Source: Staphylococcus simulans
GTDB taxonomy: Bacteria > Bacillota > Bacilli > Staphylococcales > Staphylococcaceae
DNA: 37,452 bases
Assembly: GCF_002902285.1 (NCBI RefSeq)
Contig: NZ_PPRU01000020.1
Span: 1 to 37,452, forward strand
Direction: 5' to 3'
Shown: positions 15,888-24,487 of the stretch, piece after piece
How positions within the stretch are numbered: position 1 is the first letter of the stretch
Layout of the letters: the number at the start of each line of letters is the position of its first letter
Position numbers and translations under genes: made by a program
Notes under the pieces: generated by a model
Databases searched by the model: none
The model's input: the letters and a program-made list of their open reading frames with translations, nothing else
Told to the model about the DNA's origin: nothing

Positions 15888-18533
15888 TTATTCGTTTTCT
15901 TTACGACGACGTGCATTTAATAAGAATAATGTACCAGCACTTGCGAATAATGAACCAGATAATAATCCGAATAATACTTGATCTTGTTCACCAGTTGCAG
16001 GTAATTGTTTTTTAGCGTCTTTAGCTTTTTGTTGAGCAGCTGCTTTGTTAGTAGTAGCTGTAGTTTGACCAGCTTTTTGAGCAGCTTTTTGACCAGTTAC
16101 AACTTTACCATTGTTTTGAGCAGTTGTAGTTTGACCAGCTTTGTTAGCTTGACCTGGAGTAGTTGTAGCTTTTTGAGCAGGTTTAACTTCTTTATTAACT
16201 GGTGATTGTTTAGCATTTTCAGCTTGAGCTTTTTGAACTATTGCTGCAACTTCATCAGTAGCTGCTTGTGCAATTTGTTGATTGTAGCTAGCTTTTGCAT
16301 CTTTTGAAAGTTTATCAAGTTTATTAACTAAAGCTTGAGCATCAGCAATTTGTTTAGCATGAGCTTTTTGAGCTGTAGTAATTTCTTTTTTAGCAGCAGC
16401 AGCATGAGCATCTTCAGCTTGAGCTTCATTAACGATTGCTTCTACTTCATCAGTAGCTGCTTTAGCAATTCTGCTGTTGTATTCATCTTTAGCTTCTTTA
16501 GAAAGGTTTTCTAAATTGTTAACTAAAGCTTGAGCATCAGCAAGTAGTTGAGCGTGAGCTTTTTGAGCTGTTTCAATTTTTTGTTTAGCAACAGCTTGTG
16601 CTTGAGCGATTTCTGCTTCGTGAGCATTTTTAGCTGCTGTAATTTCTTTTTTAGCAGTAGCAGCATGAGTATCTTCAGCTTGAGCTTCATTAACGATTGC
16701 TTCTACTTCATTAGTAGCTGCTTTAGCAATTCTGCTGTTGTATTCATCTTTAGCTTCTTTAGAAAGGTTTTCTAATTTGTTAACTAAAGCTTGAGATTCT
16801 TTAATTTGTTCAGCATGTGCTTTTTGAGCAGCGGCAATTTCTTTTTTAGCAATAGCAGGTTGTTTAGCAGCATCTAGAGCTTTAACTTCTTTAACTAATG
16901 CTGGAATCTCATCAGTAGCTGCTCGTGAAATTTTTTCGTTGTATTCAGCTTTAGTATTTTTAGAAACGTTTTTCAATCTATTAACTTCAGCTTGAGCATT
17001 AGCAATTCTTTGAGCATGAGCTTTTTGAGCTGTTTCAATTTTTTGTTTAGCTCTTTCGTTATTACCTGGTGCTTGGTTAGCATTTAATTCTTTAGCTTGA
17101 GCTACAACAGTATCAATAGCTTTAGCATCTGTACGTGCTACTTCGTTAAGTTTGCGATGTGCAGCAGCTTTTTGTTCTGGTTTTAAGTTTTTCAAAGCTT
17201 CAACAGTATTGTGAGCTGCTTTAACTTTTTTAGCTACGTCTGCTGGAAGGTTAGTGTTGGCAGCTGCTTCACGAACGTGTTTAGCTTGAGCACTTTCAGC
17301 ATCTTTTTGTTTAGCAGCAGCAACGATGTCATTAATTTTTTGACCGTTGTTGTTTCCGCTATCTACTAAGATTTGATGGTTAAAATCATCTTTTTGAGCA
17401 TCTGTTAAGTTTGGTAAATTGTTAACTGTGTTATAAGCAACAGAAGTTAAAGTGTTTAATTCTCTAACTGCTTTGTCTTTTTGTTCAACAGTGCTAGCAC
17501 CTGCTTCACGAGCATGTTTAGCGTTACCATTTTGTTCGTCTAAAGCTTTTGCATTAGCAACGATATTGTTAATGTTATGACCGTTGTTGTTACCACTGTC
17601 TTGTAAGATTTGTTTGTTGAATGCATCTTTTTGTTGATCAGTTAAGTTGTGTAAGCCGTTAACTGTGTTATAAGCAACTTGAGTTAAAGTATTTAATTCT
17701 CTTGCAGCTTTTTGTTCAGCTTTAGCTTTTTGTTCTTTATCATAAGCGAATTGAGCGTCTAATTGTTTAGCATCAGCAACGATAGCATCGATACGTTCGC
17801 CGTTGTTAGTACCGCTGTCTACTTCAACTTGATGTAAGAAGCTTAATTGTTGTTTGTCAGTGATGTTTTTCAAAGAGTTGATTACTTGATAAGCATCAGC
17901 AGTTTTTTGGTTTAAAGCTTTAACAGCTTTATCTTTAGCAGCAGCGTCAGCTTTAGCTTGTTCTTTACCTGCATTTTTAGCAGTTGCAATTTTAGCATCT
18001 TCAGCTTTAGCGTTTTGAACTAATCCTGCAATTTCATCAGTAGCTGCTTTAGTAATTTTTGCGCTGTATCTAGCTTTTGTAAAATTAGAAAGGTTTTCTA
18101 ATTTATAAATTTCAGCTTTAGCATTAGCGATTTTTTGAGCGTGATCTTTTTTAGCTGTTTCAATAGCAACTTTTTTAGCAAGTTCTACTTGTTGGTTAAC
18201 AGCTTTAGCGTCTTGTTCAGCAGCAACTTTTTTAGCAGTTGCAACTTGAGCATCTTCAGCTTTAGCGCTGTTTACAATGCCTTCAACATCAGTAAGTTTG
18301 TTATTACCAGCTGCAGCAGTGATTTTTGCGATATAAGCATCTTTTGTTTTATCAGAAATATTTGGTAAGTTATTTACCACGTTATAAGCGTTTTGTGTAA
18401 TAGTTGTAGCATCTTGCGCATTGGCTTGAGCATCAACCGCTTGCGCTCCGCTTAAAAATACTACTGTTCCTAATGACACAGATGCGATACCGACTGTTAA
18501 TTTACGTAAAGAAAATAGTTGTTTTTTCTTCAT
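15888..18533 (-). CDS. LPXTG wall-anchored protein with about ten three-helix GA/FIVAR-like repeats
   Basis: An 881-residue surface protein. The signal peptide contains FSLRKLTVGIASVSLGT, a YSIRK/GxxS-type motif that directs secretion at the septum; cleavage is likely near residue 32-36. About ten modules follow, each built on a pattern like A-YNTVNNLPNLTDAQKDDFNHQI...INDIVAAAKQKDA. There are two kinds: longer ones with SGNNNG before the last helix, and shorter ones with AATDEVEAIV. They are joined by Ala/Lys/Gln-rich helical linkers. The end has a Thr/Gln/Ala-rich wall-spanning stretch, LPATG at 844-848, a hydrophobic helix and RRRKENE, so sortase A anchors it. Modules resemble albumin-binding GA or Ebh FIVAR domains; the ligand is unknown. 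It is a paralogue of 18893-20464. Confidence 0.85.
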   Translation of the reverse strand: MKKKQLFSLRKLTVGIASVSLGTVVFLSGAQAVDAQANAQDATTITQNAYNVVNNLPNISDKTKDAYIAKITAAAGNNKLTDVEGIVNSAKAEDAQVATAKKVAAEQDAKAVNQQVELAKKVAIETAKKDHAQKIANAKAEIYKLENLSNFTKARYSAKITKAATDEIAGLVQNAKAEDAKIATAKNAGKEQAKADAAAKDKAVKALNQKTADAYQVINSLKNITDKQQLSFLHQVEVDSGTNNGERIDAIVADAKQLDAQFAYDKEQKAKAEQKAARELNTLTQVAYNTVNGLHNLTDQQKDAFNKQILQDSGNNNGHNINNIVANAKALDEQNGNAKHAREAGASTVEQKDKAVRELNTLTSVAYNTVNNLPNLTDAQKDDFNHQILVDSGNNNGQKINDIVAAAKQKDAESAQAKHVREAAANTNLPADVAKKVKAAHNTVEALKNLKPEQKAAAHRKLNEVARTDAKAIDTVVAQAKELNANQAPGNNERAKQKIETAQKAHAQRIANAQAEVNRLKNVSKNTKAEYNEKISRAATDEIPALVKEVKALDAAKQPAIAKKEIAAAQKAHAEQIKESQALVNKLENLSKEAKDEYNSRIAKAATNEVEAIVNEAQAEDTHAATAKKEITAAKNAHEAEIAQAQAVAKQKIETAQKAHAQLLADAQALVNNLENLSKEAKDEYNSRIAKAATDEVEAIVNEAQAEDAHAAAAKKEITTAQKAHAKQIADAQALVNKLDKLSKDAKASYNQQIAQAATDEVAAIVQKAQAENAKQSPVNKEVKPAQKATTTPGQANKAGQTTTAQNNGKVVTGQKAAQKAGQTTATTNKAAAQQKAKDAKKQLPATGEQDQVLFGLLSGSLFASAGTLFLLNARRRKENE

Positions 18534-18814
18534 GATGTATTTCTCCTCCTAATGTGACTATGCATAGTAGTGATGACAATATGATAGATTATTTATAGAT
18601 ATGCATATATTTTACACTACGTATATAGACATGATGCTTCACTTAAAAAATAAGTGTGAAAATTTTCTGTAAATTTATACGTGCCTTTTACATTTGGTAT
18701 GACATAATATGTCTTTTATAGAGTTTTGAAAATTATTTAATGGTTTAATGTGTATAAATTAAAGTTTTAGAAGAACTATCTTAACTTACTTTTTAAGTTT
18801 CTCCTTAGAATCAG
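18534..18814 (-). promoter_or_regulatory. Control region of the larger surface protein
   Basis: Non-coding. On the minus strand the gene has AGGAGGAG before the ATG. Going upstream come two TATGCATA motifs, a block at 18604-18632 that matches 22 of 29 positions upstream of the paralogue, a hairpin with arms TTCACTTA (18638-18645) and TAAGTG (18651-18656), and the inverted repeat TGACATAATATGTCT at 18700-18714. All four elements recur in the same order before the gene starting at 20464. Confidence 0.5.
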
Positions 18815-18851
18815 AAAAAACAACCCGATAGATATTTCTACCAGGTTGTTT
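18815..18851 (-). terminator. Terminator after the smaller surface protein
   Basis: AAACAACC (18818-18825) pairs with GGTTGTTT (18844-18851), with TAGA and TCTA pairing inside, followed on the minus strand by six T. Confidence 0.85.
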
Positions 18852-18892
18852 GAGATAGGGGAGTTTTTATAATGTTAGATAGAAGAAAAATA

Positions 18893-20464
18893 TTACTTAC
18901 TTTCTTTACGACGTGCGTTTAATAAGAATAAAGTACCTGCGCTTGCAAATAAAGAGCCAGATAATAAACCAAATAGTACTTCGTCTGATTCACCAGTTGC
19001 TGGTAATTCTTTTGCATCAGCTTTAGGTTTCGCATTTTCTTTCGCAACTTTAGCGTCTTCTGCTTTAGCTTCTGTTAAGATTGCTTCGAATTGTGCACCT
19101 TTATCTTCTTTAGCTGATTTATCGATTTGTGCGATATAAGCGTCTTTTTGTTTTTGAGTTAAATTTTCTAATTTGTTCACTGCATCATGAGCTGCTTTAG
19201 TTCTCTCTTTTACTGAAGTTTTTTCATCCGCAGCTTTTTTAATATCTTTCTCTACAGCTTTTTCATCTGTTTTGTTTTCAGGTGTTTTTTCTTCTTTTAC
19301 TTTACCTTCAGTTTTAGCATCTTCTTTAGGTTGTTCTTTTTGATCAGCTTTCTCTTCAGACTTGTTGTCTTCAGGTTTTGCTTCTTCTTCAGTAGCTTTA
19401 TCTTCTGATTTTGGATCTTCTTGTTTTTCTTTATCGTCAGCTTTGTCTTCTTCAACTGGTGCTTGTTTAGCATCTAAAGCTTTTGCTTCAGCTAAAATAG
19501 CTTCAAATTTTTCTGTGCTGTTTTGACCACTTTCAACTAAGATTTGGTGGTTGAAGTCATCTTTTTGAGCATCTGTTAAATTAGGTAAGTTGTTAATTGT
19601 GTTATATGCATCTTGAGTTGCTTTGTTTAATGCTTCTAGTGCTTCAGGTGTTTCTTTAGCAGCTTGAGCATCAGCAGCTTTAGCTTCTGATAAAATTGCA
19701 TCGAAGTCAGTGCTATTTGTACCTGCAACTTCTAAGATACGCTGATTGTATGCATCTTTTTGCGCATCAGTTAAGTTAGGTAAGTTATTGATTGTGTTAT
19801 AAGCCTCTTGAGAAGCTTGGTTGATATCTTGAGCTGCTTGATCATTTACTTTTTGAGCTTCTGCTAAGATAGCGTCGAAGTTTGTGTTGTTAGCACCAGC
19901 TGTTTCAAGAATTTGTTGGTTATATGCGTCTTTTTGCGCATCAGTTAAGCTAGGCAAGTTGTTAATCGTGTTGTAAGCATCTAAAGAAGCTTGATTGATA
20001 TCTTGTGCCGCTTGATCATTGGTAGCTTGTGCTTCGTCTAAAATTTTGTCGAAGTCAGTGTTGTTAGCACCTGCTGATTCAAGAATTTGTTGGTTATACG
20101 CATCTTTTTGCGCGTCCGTTAAGCTAGGTAAGTTGTTGATAATATTGTAAGCATCTTGAGAAGCATAGTTAATATCCTCAGCTGCTTGTGTATTATCTTG
20201 TTGAGCTTCAGCTAAAATCGCATCAAAGTTTGAGTTGTTTTGTCCGCTTTGTTCTAAGATTTGTTGATTGTACGCATCTTTCTCAGCATCTGTTAAACTC
20301 GGTAAGTTATTAATCGTGTTGTAAGCTTCTTGAGTTTTTTGATTTAAATCTTGTGTTTCAGCGCTTACTGTTTGTCCTCCGCCTAAAAATACTAATGTCC
20401 CAAGTGATACTGAAGCAATCCCCACAGATAGCTTACGTAAAGAAAATAGTTGTTTCTTTTTCAT
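18893..20464 (-). CDS. LPXTG wall-anchored protein with six three-helix GA/FIVAR-like repeats
   Basis: A 523-residue surface protein. The first 30 residues (MKKKQLFSLRKLSVGIASVSLGT...) are almost identical to the neighbouring surface protein. Five tandem modules of about 58 residues run from about 42 to 335; each has AYNTINNLPSLTDAQKDAYN, then QQIL, Asn-rich NNT/NST before the third helix and FDAILAEA, and the inner copies are very similar. A 95-residue Glu/Lys/Asp-rich disordered spacer follows, then a sixth, divergent module (AHDAVNKLENLTQKQKDAYIAQI), LPATG at 487-491, a hydrophobic helix and ARRKESK. Sortase anchoring is expected. Ligand unknown; GA modules bind serum albumin in streptococci, but this is not shown here. 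Confidence 0.87.
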   Translation of the reverse strand: MKKKQLFSLRKLSVGIASVSLGTLVFLGGGQTVSAETQDLNQKTQEAYNTINNLPSLTDAEKDAYNQQILEQSGQNNSNFDAILAEAQQDNTQAAEDINYASQDAYNIINNLPSLTDAQKDAYNQQILESAGANNTDFDKILDEAQATNDQAAQDINQASLDAYNTINNLPSLTDAQKDAYNQQILETAGANNTNFDAILAEAQKVNDQAAQDINQASQEAYNTINNLPNLTDAQKDAYNQRILEVAGTNSTDFDAILSEAKAADAQAAKETPEALEALNKATQDAYNTINNLPNLTDAQKDDFNHQILVESGQNSTEKFEAILAEAKALDAKQAPVEEDKADDKEKQEDPKSEDKATEEEAKPEDNKSEEKADQKEQPKEDAKTEGKVKEEKTPENKTDEKAVEKDIKKAADEKTSVKERTKAAHDAVNKLENLTQKQKDAYIAQIDKSAKEDKGAQFEAILTEAKAEDAKVAKENAKPKADAKELPATGESDEVLFGLLSGSLFASAGTLFLLNARRKESK

Positions 20465-20768
20465 TTTCTAATCCTCCTAATAATAAATATGCATATACTT
20501 TGATAGACTTACTAAGATGAAAAAAATATATATTGCTTATACATTTATTTTACATAATAGGTGTAGACATAAATTTTCATTTATCAGAAAAATGAATGCG
20601 CTTTTCATAAATAAAGCACACGACTTATCCACATTGTATGACACATTATGTCATCTGATGACTATATGTTTAAACGGAAAGTTAAAATGATTAAGAAAAA
20701 GTGAAAGCGTGATAGAATAAACAGAAAGTGGCTATTAATATAGGAAGAAACTCATTATAAGTTTCGAC
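20465..20768 (-). promoter_or_regulatory. Control region of the smaller surface protein
   Basis: Non-coding. It holds AGGAGG before the ATG, TATGCATA, a conserved block at 20542-20570, a hairpin with arms TTCATTT (20576-20582) and AAATGAA (20590-20596), and the inverted repeat TGACACATTATGTCA at 20639-20653. Order and distances match the paralogue's region to within 10 bp. From about 20656 to 20760 I see nothing beyond AT-rich sequence. Confidence 0.5.
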
Positions 20769-20804
20769 AAAAAAGCTGCATGTCCAAATTGAACATACAG
20801 CTTT
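20769..20804 (-). terminator. Terminator after the WYL regulator gene
   Basis: AAAGCTG (20772-20778) pairs with CAGCTTT (20798-20804) and ATGT with ACAT inside, followed on the minus strand by T-rich sequence. Confidence 0.82.
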
Positions 20805-20808
20805 CATG

Positions 20809-21693
20809 TTAATATTCATTTGCGCTTAGTCGAGTAAATAAGTATGTTTCTTGAAGTTTCAACAATTCTTTCATCACAATTTGATATGTACTTTCAGGTC
20901 CGACAAGCCGTGCTTGATTTCGTGCAGTGAAACAGAAGTTAATCGCATCTTCAACACACATTTTAATACGAATGACATAATACTTTTTATTAACTAATTT
21001 AATGATTTTGTGTTGGTAACGATGTCGAATCAATTCATAGAGTTCTGGCACGAGTTCAAATGTGACCCATTCTATAGAGTTATAGACGGATTGTGCATGG
21101 AAGTGGTTTGGACTGAAAGTGACAACTTTTTGTTTTAAGTCAGTAGAAAGGATTTGATCATGCATCTTATAAATTAGGTTGAATGTAAAGTTATAATATT
21201 GAATGCCGATAGGGGTAATCTCTTGGTGGTTATCAGTATATAGCTTTTGAGATTTATTGATTGCACGTGAAGCAGTCACAATATGATTGAGTTCATCGAA
21301 ACGTTTGCCAACTTTCAACTTAGACAAATGTGAACGTAATTCGCTTTCATGTTGCGTATGGAAAGTCGCAATCAGTAATTCTAAATAATTATAAAGATGT
21401 TGATCAATATCAGGTGAAACGGTTTCTAACAACGTCAGCAAAAAGTAAAGTGAGACTTCATGGTTTGAACTGGAACTGTCCATTTCATAAGATTCTAACT
21501 TATGATTGTAGGTAATCTCTTTACGATAACCATGCCATTCGTCTGTATCGTAAAGAAAATTCCGAATATTATCGATATCTCTTTGTATTGTCCTTGAAGA
21601 GACACCCCATTCGTTAGACAGCTCATACTTATTTACAACCTTTTGTTGAAGCAAACGCGTATAAATACTTAAAATTCTGTGAGCTTGTTCCAT
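20809..21693 (-). CDS. HTH-WYL type transcriptional regulator
   Basis: A 294-residue protein. An N-terminal winged helix-turn-helix of the HTH_11/DeoR kind (VVNKYELSNEWGVSSRTIQRDIDNIRNFL) is followed by a long helical middle and a diverged WYL-like region with ITPIGIQYYNFTFNLIY, then a C-terminal extension. Such proteins sense small ligands or nucleic acids and mostly repress. It is divergently transcribed from the vraA-like operon, 266 bp apart, and may control it. GGGGG lies 7 nt before ATG 21693; the in-frame ATG at 21699 is only 1 nt from it, so I choose 21693. The WYL assignment is moderate, because the key residues are degenerate. Confidence 0.72.
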   Translation of the reverse strand: MEQAHRILSIYTRLLQQKVVNKYELSNEWGVSSRTIQRDIDNIRNFLYDTDEWHGYRKEITYNHKLESYEMDSSSSNHEVSLYFLLTLLETVSPDIDQHLYNYLELLIATFHTQHESELRSHLSKLKVGKRFDELNHIVTASRAINKSQKLYTDNHQEITPIGIQYYNFTFNLIYKMHDQILSTDLKQKVVTFSPNHFHAQSVYNSIEWVTFELVPELYELIRHRYQHKIIKLVNKKYYVIRIKMCVEDAINFCFTARNQARLVGPESTYQIVMKELLKLQETYLFTRLSANEY

Positions 21694-21959
21694 AAACATG
21701 CCCCCTTGTTCTCAAGATGAAAATTCATAGATAGTGAGGAAAGATTCGAGTTTATGTGAGGTTACGAAGGTCGTCCGTCCAAATCTAAACACTGTAAAAT
21801 CCTCGTTCATAATTAGTATACAATAATTTTGCATACAAAAGAATAATGAATTGGATTGTGTGGTGGATAGATTATAAAGCTAACTCATTCTTTCTCAATA
21901 GCACTATGATAAAATTAAACTGCTTTGAAATAAATTTTATTAAAGGAAAGGTGGTCTGT

Positions 21960-23339
21960 ATGTCTGATATTGTCATTCAAACCGAAGCAAGCCGATTAAC
22001 AAAAGCACAATTAAATGATGTGTTGAACATAGATCGTGGCTACATTGCACAATGGGCAAACCAAACAAAAAGTATTGGTATATTAATTCAAGATCCGGCA
22101 CAATTCTTGCGTGTTTATCTCGCTGTACAATCTAGCAGTTATTTACCGGTAGTGTTAGATGCGAAGTGGACATCTGAACAACTACATCAAATTTTAAATC
22201 ATTATCAGATTACACATGTGATTGCTGATAAGAAGATTGAAGGTGTTAATTCACTACGTCTTGAACAATTAAATGAAGCAGAAACACCTTCCTCACAAAA
22301 GGTGACATCACCGCCTGATGATTTATTGCACATCGGTTTTACTTCTGGTACGACAGGCATGCCAAAAGCATATTATCGTAATAGGTACTCTTGGTTAGTC
22401 AGTTATGATGCGAATGACGATATCTTAAACGCACCGCCTTCATGCGTAATTGCGCCAGGTCCAATTGCGCATTCACTGACCCTTTATGCCATGATGTATG
22501 CGTACCATTCTCATTGTCCGTGTTATATGCAGATGGATTATCATCCTGCACAATTATTACATCAGCTTATTGAGCATCCAAAGGCTGTCGTCTTTATTGT
22601 ACCTTCGGTTTTAGAACAGATTTTACAATTAAACACCAAAAAGTTAAGAGATATCTCTGTGACATTTCTAACGTCAGGTGCGAAATTAGAACCGCATACG
22701 ATTAAACGCTTTAAAGAAAGGATGCCGAAATCACAAGTTATTGAATTCTTCGGTACAAGTGAAGCGAGTTTTATTTCATATCATCACGTGACAGACTATG
22801 CGCCAAAGAATGTCGGGAAACTTTTCAAAGGCGTTAAAGTTATTTTAACTGATGACACTGGACAGAAATTGTCTGATCCTACTCAAATCGGACAGCTTCA
22901 TGTACAAAGTGATATGGTCTTTTCAGGCTATGTAGATGGAGAAAGCATCTCTAATCAAGACACTATTGCGACAGGTGATTACGCAAAAATGACAGAAGAT
23001 CAAGAACTGATATTAGAAGGACGGGTCAATAATAAAGTAATTGTGGGCGGAATGAATGTCTATCCTGAAGAAGTGGAACGTGTAATTTTAGAAACGACAC
23101 CGATCCAACACGTTATGGTGACAGGTGAAAGGCATTATGAGTTAGGAGAAGTGTTGATTGCGTATTACCAAACAAAACAACCTATAACGATTCGAGAGAT
23201 AAAACGTGATTTACGTCAATATTTAGAACGTTATAAAGTACCGATGCGCTTTATTGAAGTACCAGAAATGTTATGGACGAATAGCGGAAAAATCGCACGT
23301 AAAGAGATGGATGAACGCTATGGGAGGAAAGAAAAATGA
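21960..23339 (+). CDS. vraA: VraA-like acyl-CoA ligase (AMP-forming)
   Basis: A 459-residue adenylate-forming enzyme. Its P-loop IGFTSGTTGMPKA, EFFGTSEASF, the hinge LEGRVNNKVIVGGMNVYPEEVE and the catalytic Lys in TNSGKIARKEM are intact, so it should activate a carboxylic acid with ATP and CoA. Length and gene order (ligase, thiolase, small protein) match the staphylococcal vraABC cluster; the name comes from vancomycin-response work in S. aureus. The start is ATG 21960 after AAAGGTGG; the frame extends upstream to 21846 with no ribosome binding site. It overlaps vraB by 4 nt (ATGA). The acyl substrate is unknown. Confidence 0.82.
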   Translation: MSDIVIQTEASRLTKAQLNDVLNIDRGYIAQWANQTKSIGILIQDPAQFLRVYLAVQSSSYLPVVLDAKWTSEQLHQILNHYQITHVIADKKIEGVNSLRLEQLNEAETPSSQKVTSPPDDLLHIGFTSGTTGMPKAYYRNRYSWLVSYDANDDILNAPPSCVIAPGPIAHSLTLYAMMYAYHSHCPCYMQMDYHPAQLLHQLIEHPKAVVFIVPSVLEQILQLNTKKLRDISVTFLTSGAKLEPHTIKRFKERMPKSQVIEFFGTSEASFISYHHVTDYAPKNVGKLFKGVKVILTDDTGQKLSDPTQIGQLHVQSDMVFSGYVDGESISNQDTIATGDYAKMTEDQELILEGRVNNKVIVGGMNVYPEEVERVILETTPIQHVMVTGERHYELGEVLIAYYQTKQPITIREIKRDLRQYLERYKVPMRFIEVPEMLWTNSGKIARKEMDERYGRKEK

Positions 23340-24487
23340 GAGAAGCAGTCATTATTGAAGCGAAACGAACACCAATAGGCAAGTATGGCGGTATCTTTAA
23401 ACATTTAGAACCTGAAGCTTTACTCAAGCCACTTATCGATGAATTGATACAGCTGCATCCGTCTATCGCTTCAAATATACAAGATGTCATCATTGGTAAT
23501 ACAGTAGGTAACGGCGGTAATCTCGCGCGTAAATCATTACTTCATGCCGGACTCTCTTCTGATATTCCGGGTATGACGATAGATCGTCAATGCGGCTCAG
23601 GCTTAGAAGCAATCAACCTGGCATGTCGCATGATTCAAGCTGGTGCAGGAGATATTTATCTTGCAGGAGGAGTGGAATCAACAAGTCGAGCACCATGGAA
23701 AATTCAAAAACCGCAATCGCTGTATGAGAAACACCCGCCAGAAATATACGAACGTGCGCCTTTTACCCCAGAATCTATGGGAGATCCAAGCATGTTAGAA
23801 GCAGCTGAAAATGTAGCGCAAGTTTATCAAGTTGCTCGTGAACATCAAGATGCTTTTGCGGCACGTAGTCATCAAAAATACTTTGAACATTTATCACAAA
23901 TCCAACGTGAAATCGTACCTTTAACAATCCGTGGTGAACAAGTAACACAAGATGAAGCACCCAAACAAAAGATGTCTGCACAACGTTTAGCACGATTGAA
24001 ACCGCTATTTGATGCAGGCTCAGTCACTGTCGGCAATGCTTGTCCTAAAAGTGACGGTGCTGCGTTAGCGTTAGTTATGTCACGTGAAAAAGCAGAAGCA
24101 CTCGGGTTAAAAGGTCAATTGAAATTTATAGATGCACAGGTCTCAGGAGTCAATCCCAAATTATTAGGTATTGGACCTGTCCCTGCGACTGAACAACTAT
24201 TAATGAGACATCGATTATCTATTTCAGATATAGATTGGGTCGCATTTAATGAAGCTTTCAGCTCTCAAGTACTCGCTTCTATGGACTTGCTTGGTATAGA
24301 AGAAAGACAAGTAAATCCATTTGGTGGTGCGCTCGCTGAAGGACATCCATATGGCGCAAGCGGCGCAAATTTAGTCGCACGACTGATTTCTATTCTTACG
24401 TATTTCCCTGGAAATCATGCATTAGCTACAATGGGCATTGGTGGCGGGTTAGGTATTTCGACTTTATTTGAGAAGGTAGAGCACTAA
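23336..24487 (+). CDS. vraB: VraB-like thiolase lacking the second catalytic cysteine
   Basis: A 383-residue thiolase-fold protein. The nucleophile Cys86 in DRQCGSGLEA, NEAFSSQ and His337 in GHPYGASG are present. The C-terminal motif, normally CxGGGxG, reads MGIGGGLG, so the cysteine that acts as acid/base is Gly367. As I recall, staphylococcal VraB also has glycine here, so this is probably a family trait rather than fresh decay. It may act as a condensing or acyl-transfer enzyme with altered chemistry instead of a normal acetyl-CoA acetyltransferase. It is coupled to vraA by a 4-nt overlap, and the next gene's ATG abuts its TAA. Confidence 0.82.
   Translation: MREAVIIEAKRTPIGKYGGIFKHLEPEALLKPLIDELIQLHPSIASNIQDVIIGNTVGNGGNLARKSLLHAGLSSDIPGMTIDRQCGSGLEAINLACRMIQAGAGDIYLAGGVESTSRAPWKIQKPQSLYEKHPPEIYERAPFTPESMGDPSMLEAAENVAQVYQVAREHQDAFAARSHQKYFEHLSQIQREIVPLTIRGEQVTQDEAPKQKMSAQRLARLKPLFDAGSVTVGNACPKSDGAALALVMSREKAEALGLKGQLKFIDAQVSGVNPKLLGIGPVPATEQLLMRHRLSISDIDWVAFNEAFSSQVLASMDLLGIEERQVNPFGGALAEGHPYGASGANLVARLISILTYFPGNHALATMGIGGGLGISTLFEKVEH

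Noticed and set aside
16005..18368. Several plus-strand frames rich in Ser, Phe and Cys inside the surface protein genes
   Set aside because: They are antisense shadows of the Ala/Lys-rich repeats on the minus strand and lack start signals.
16200..20340. CRISPR-like repetition
   Set aside because: The periodic repeats are in-frame protein modules of unequal length that continue through the reading frame, not short repeats with unique spacers.
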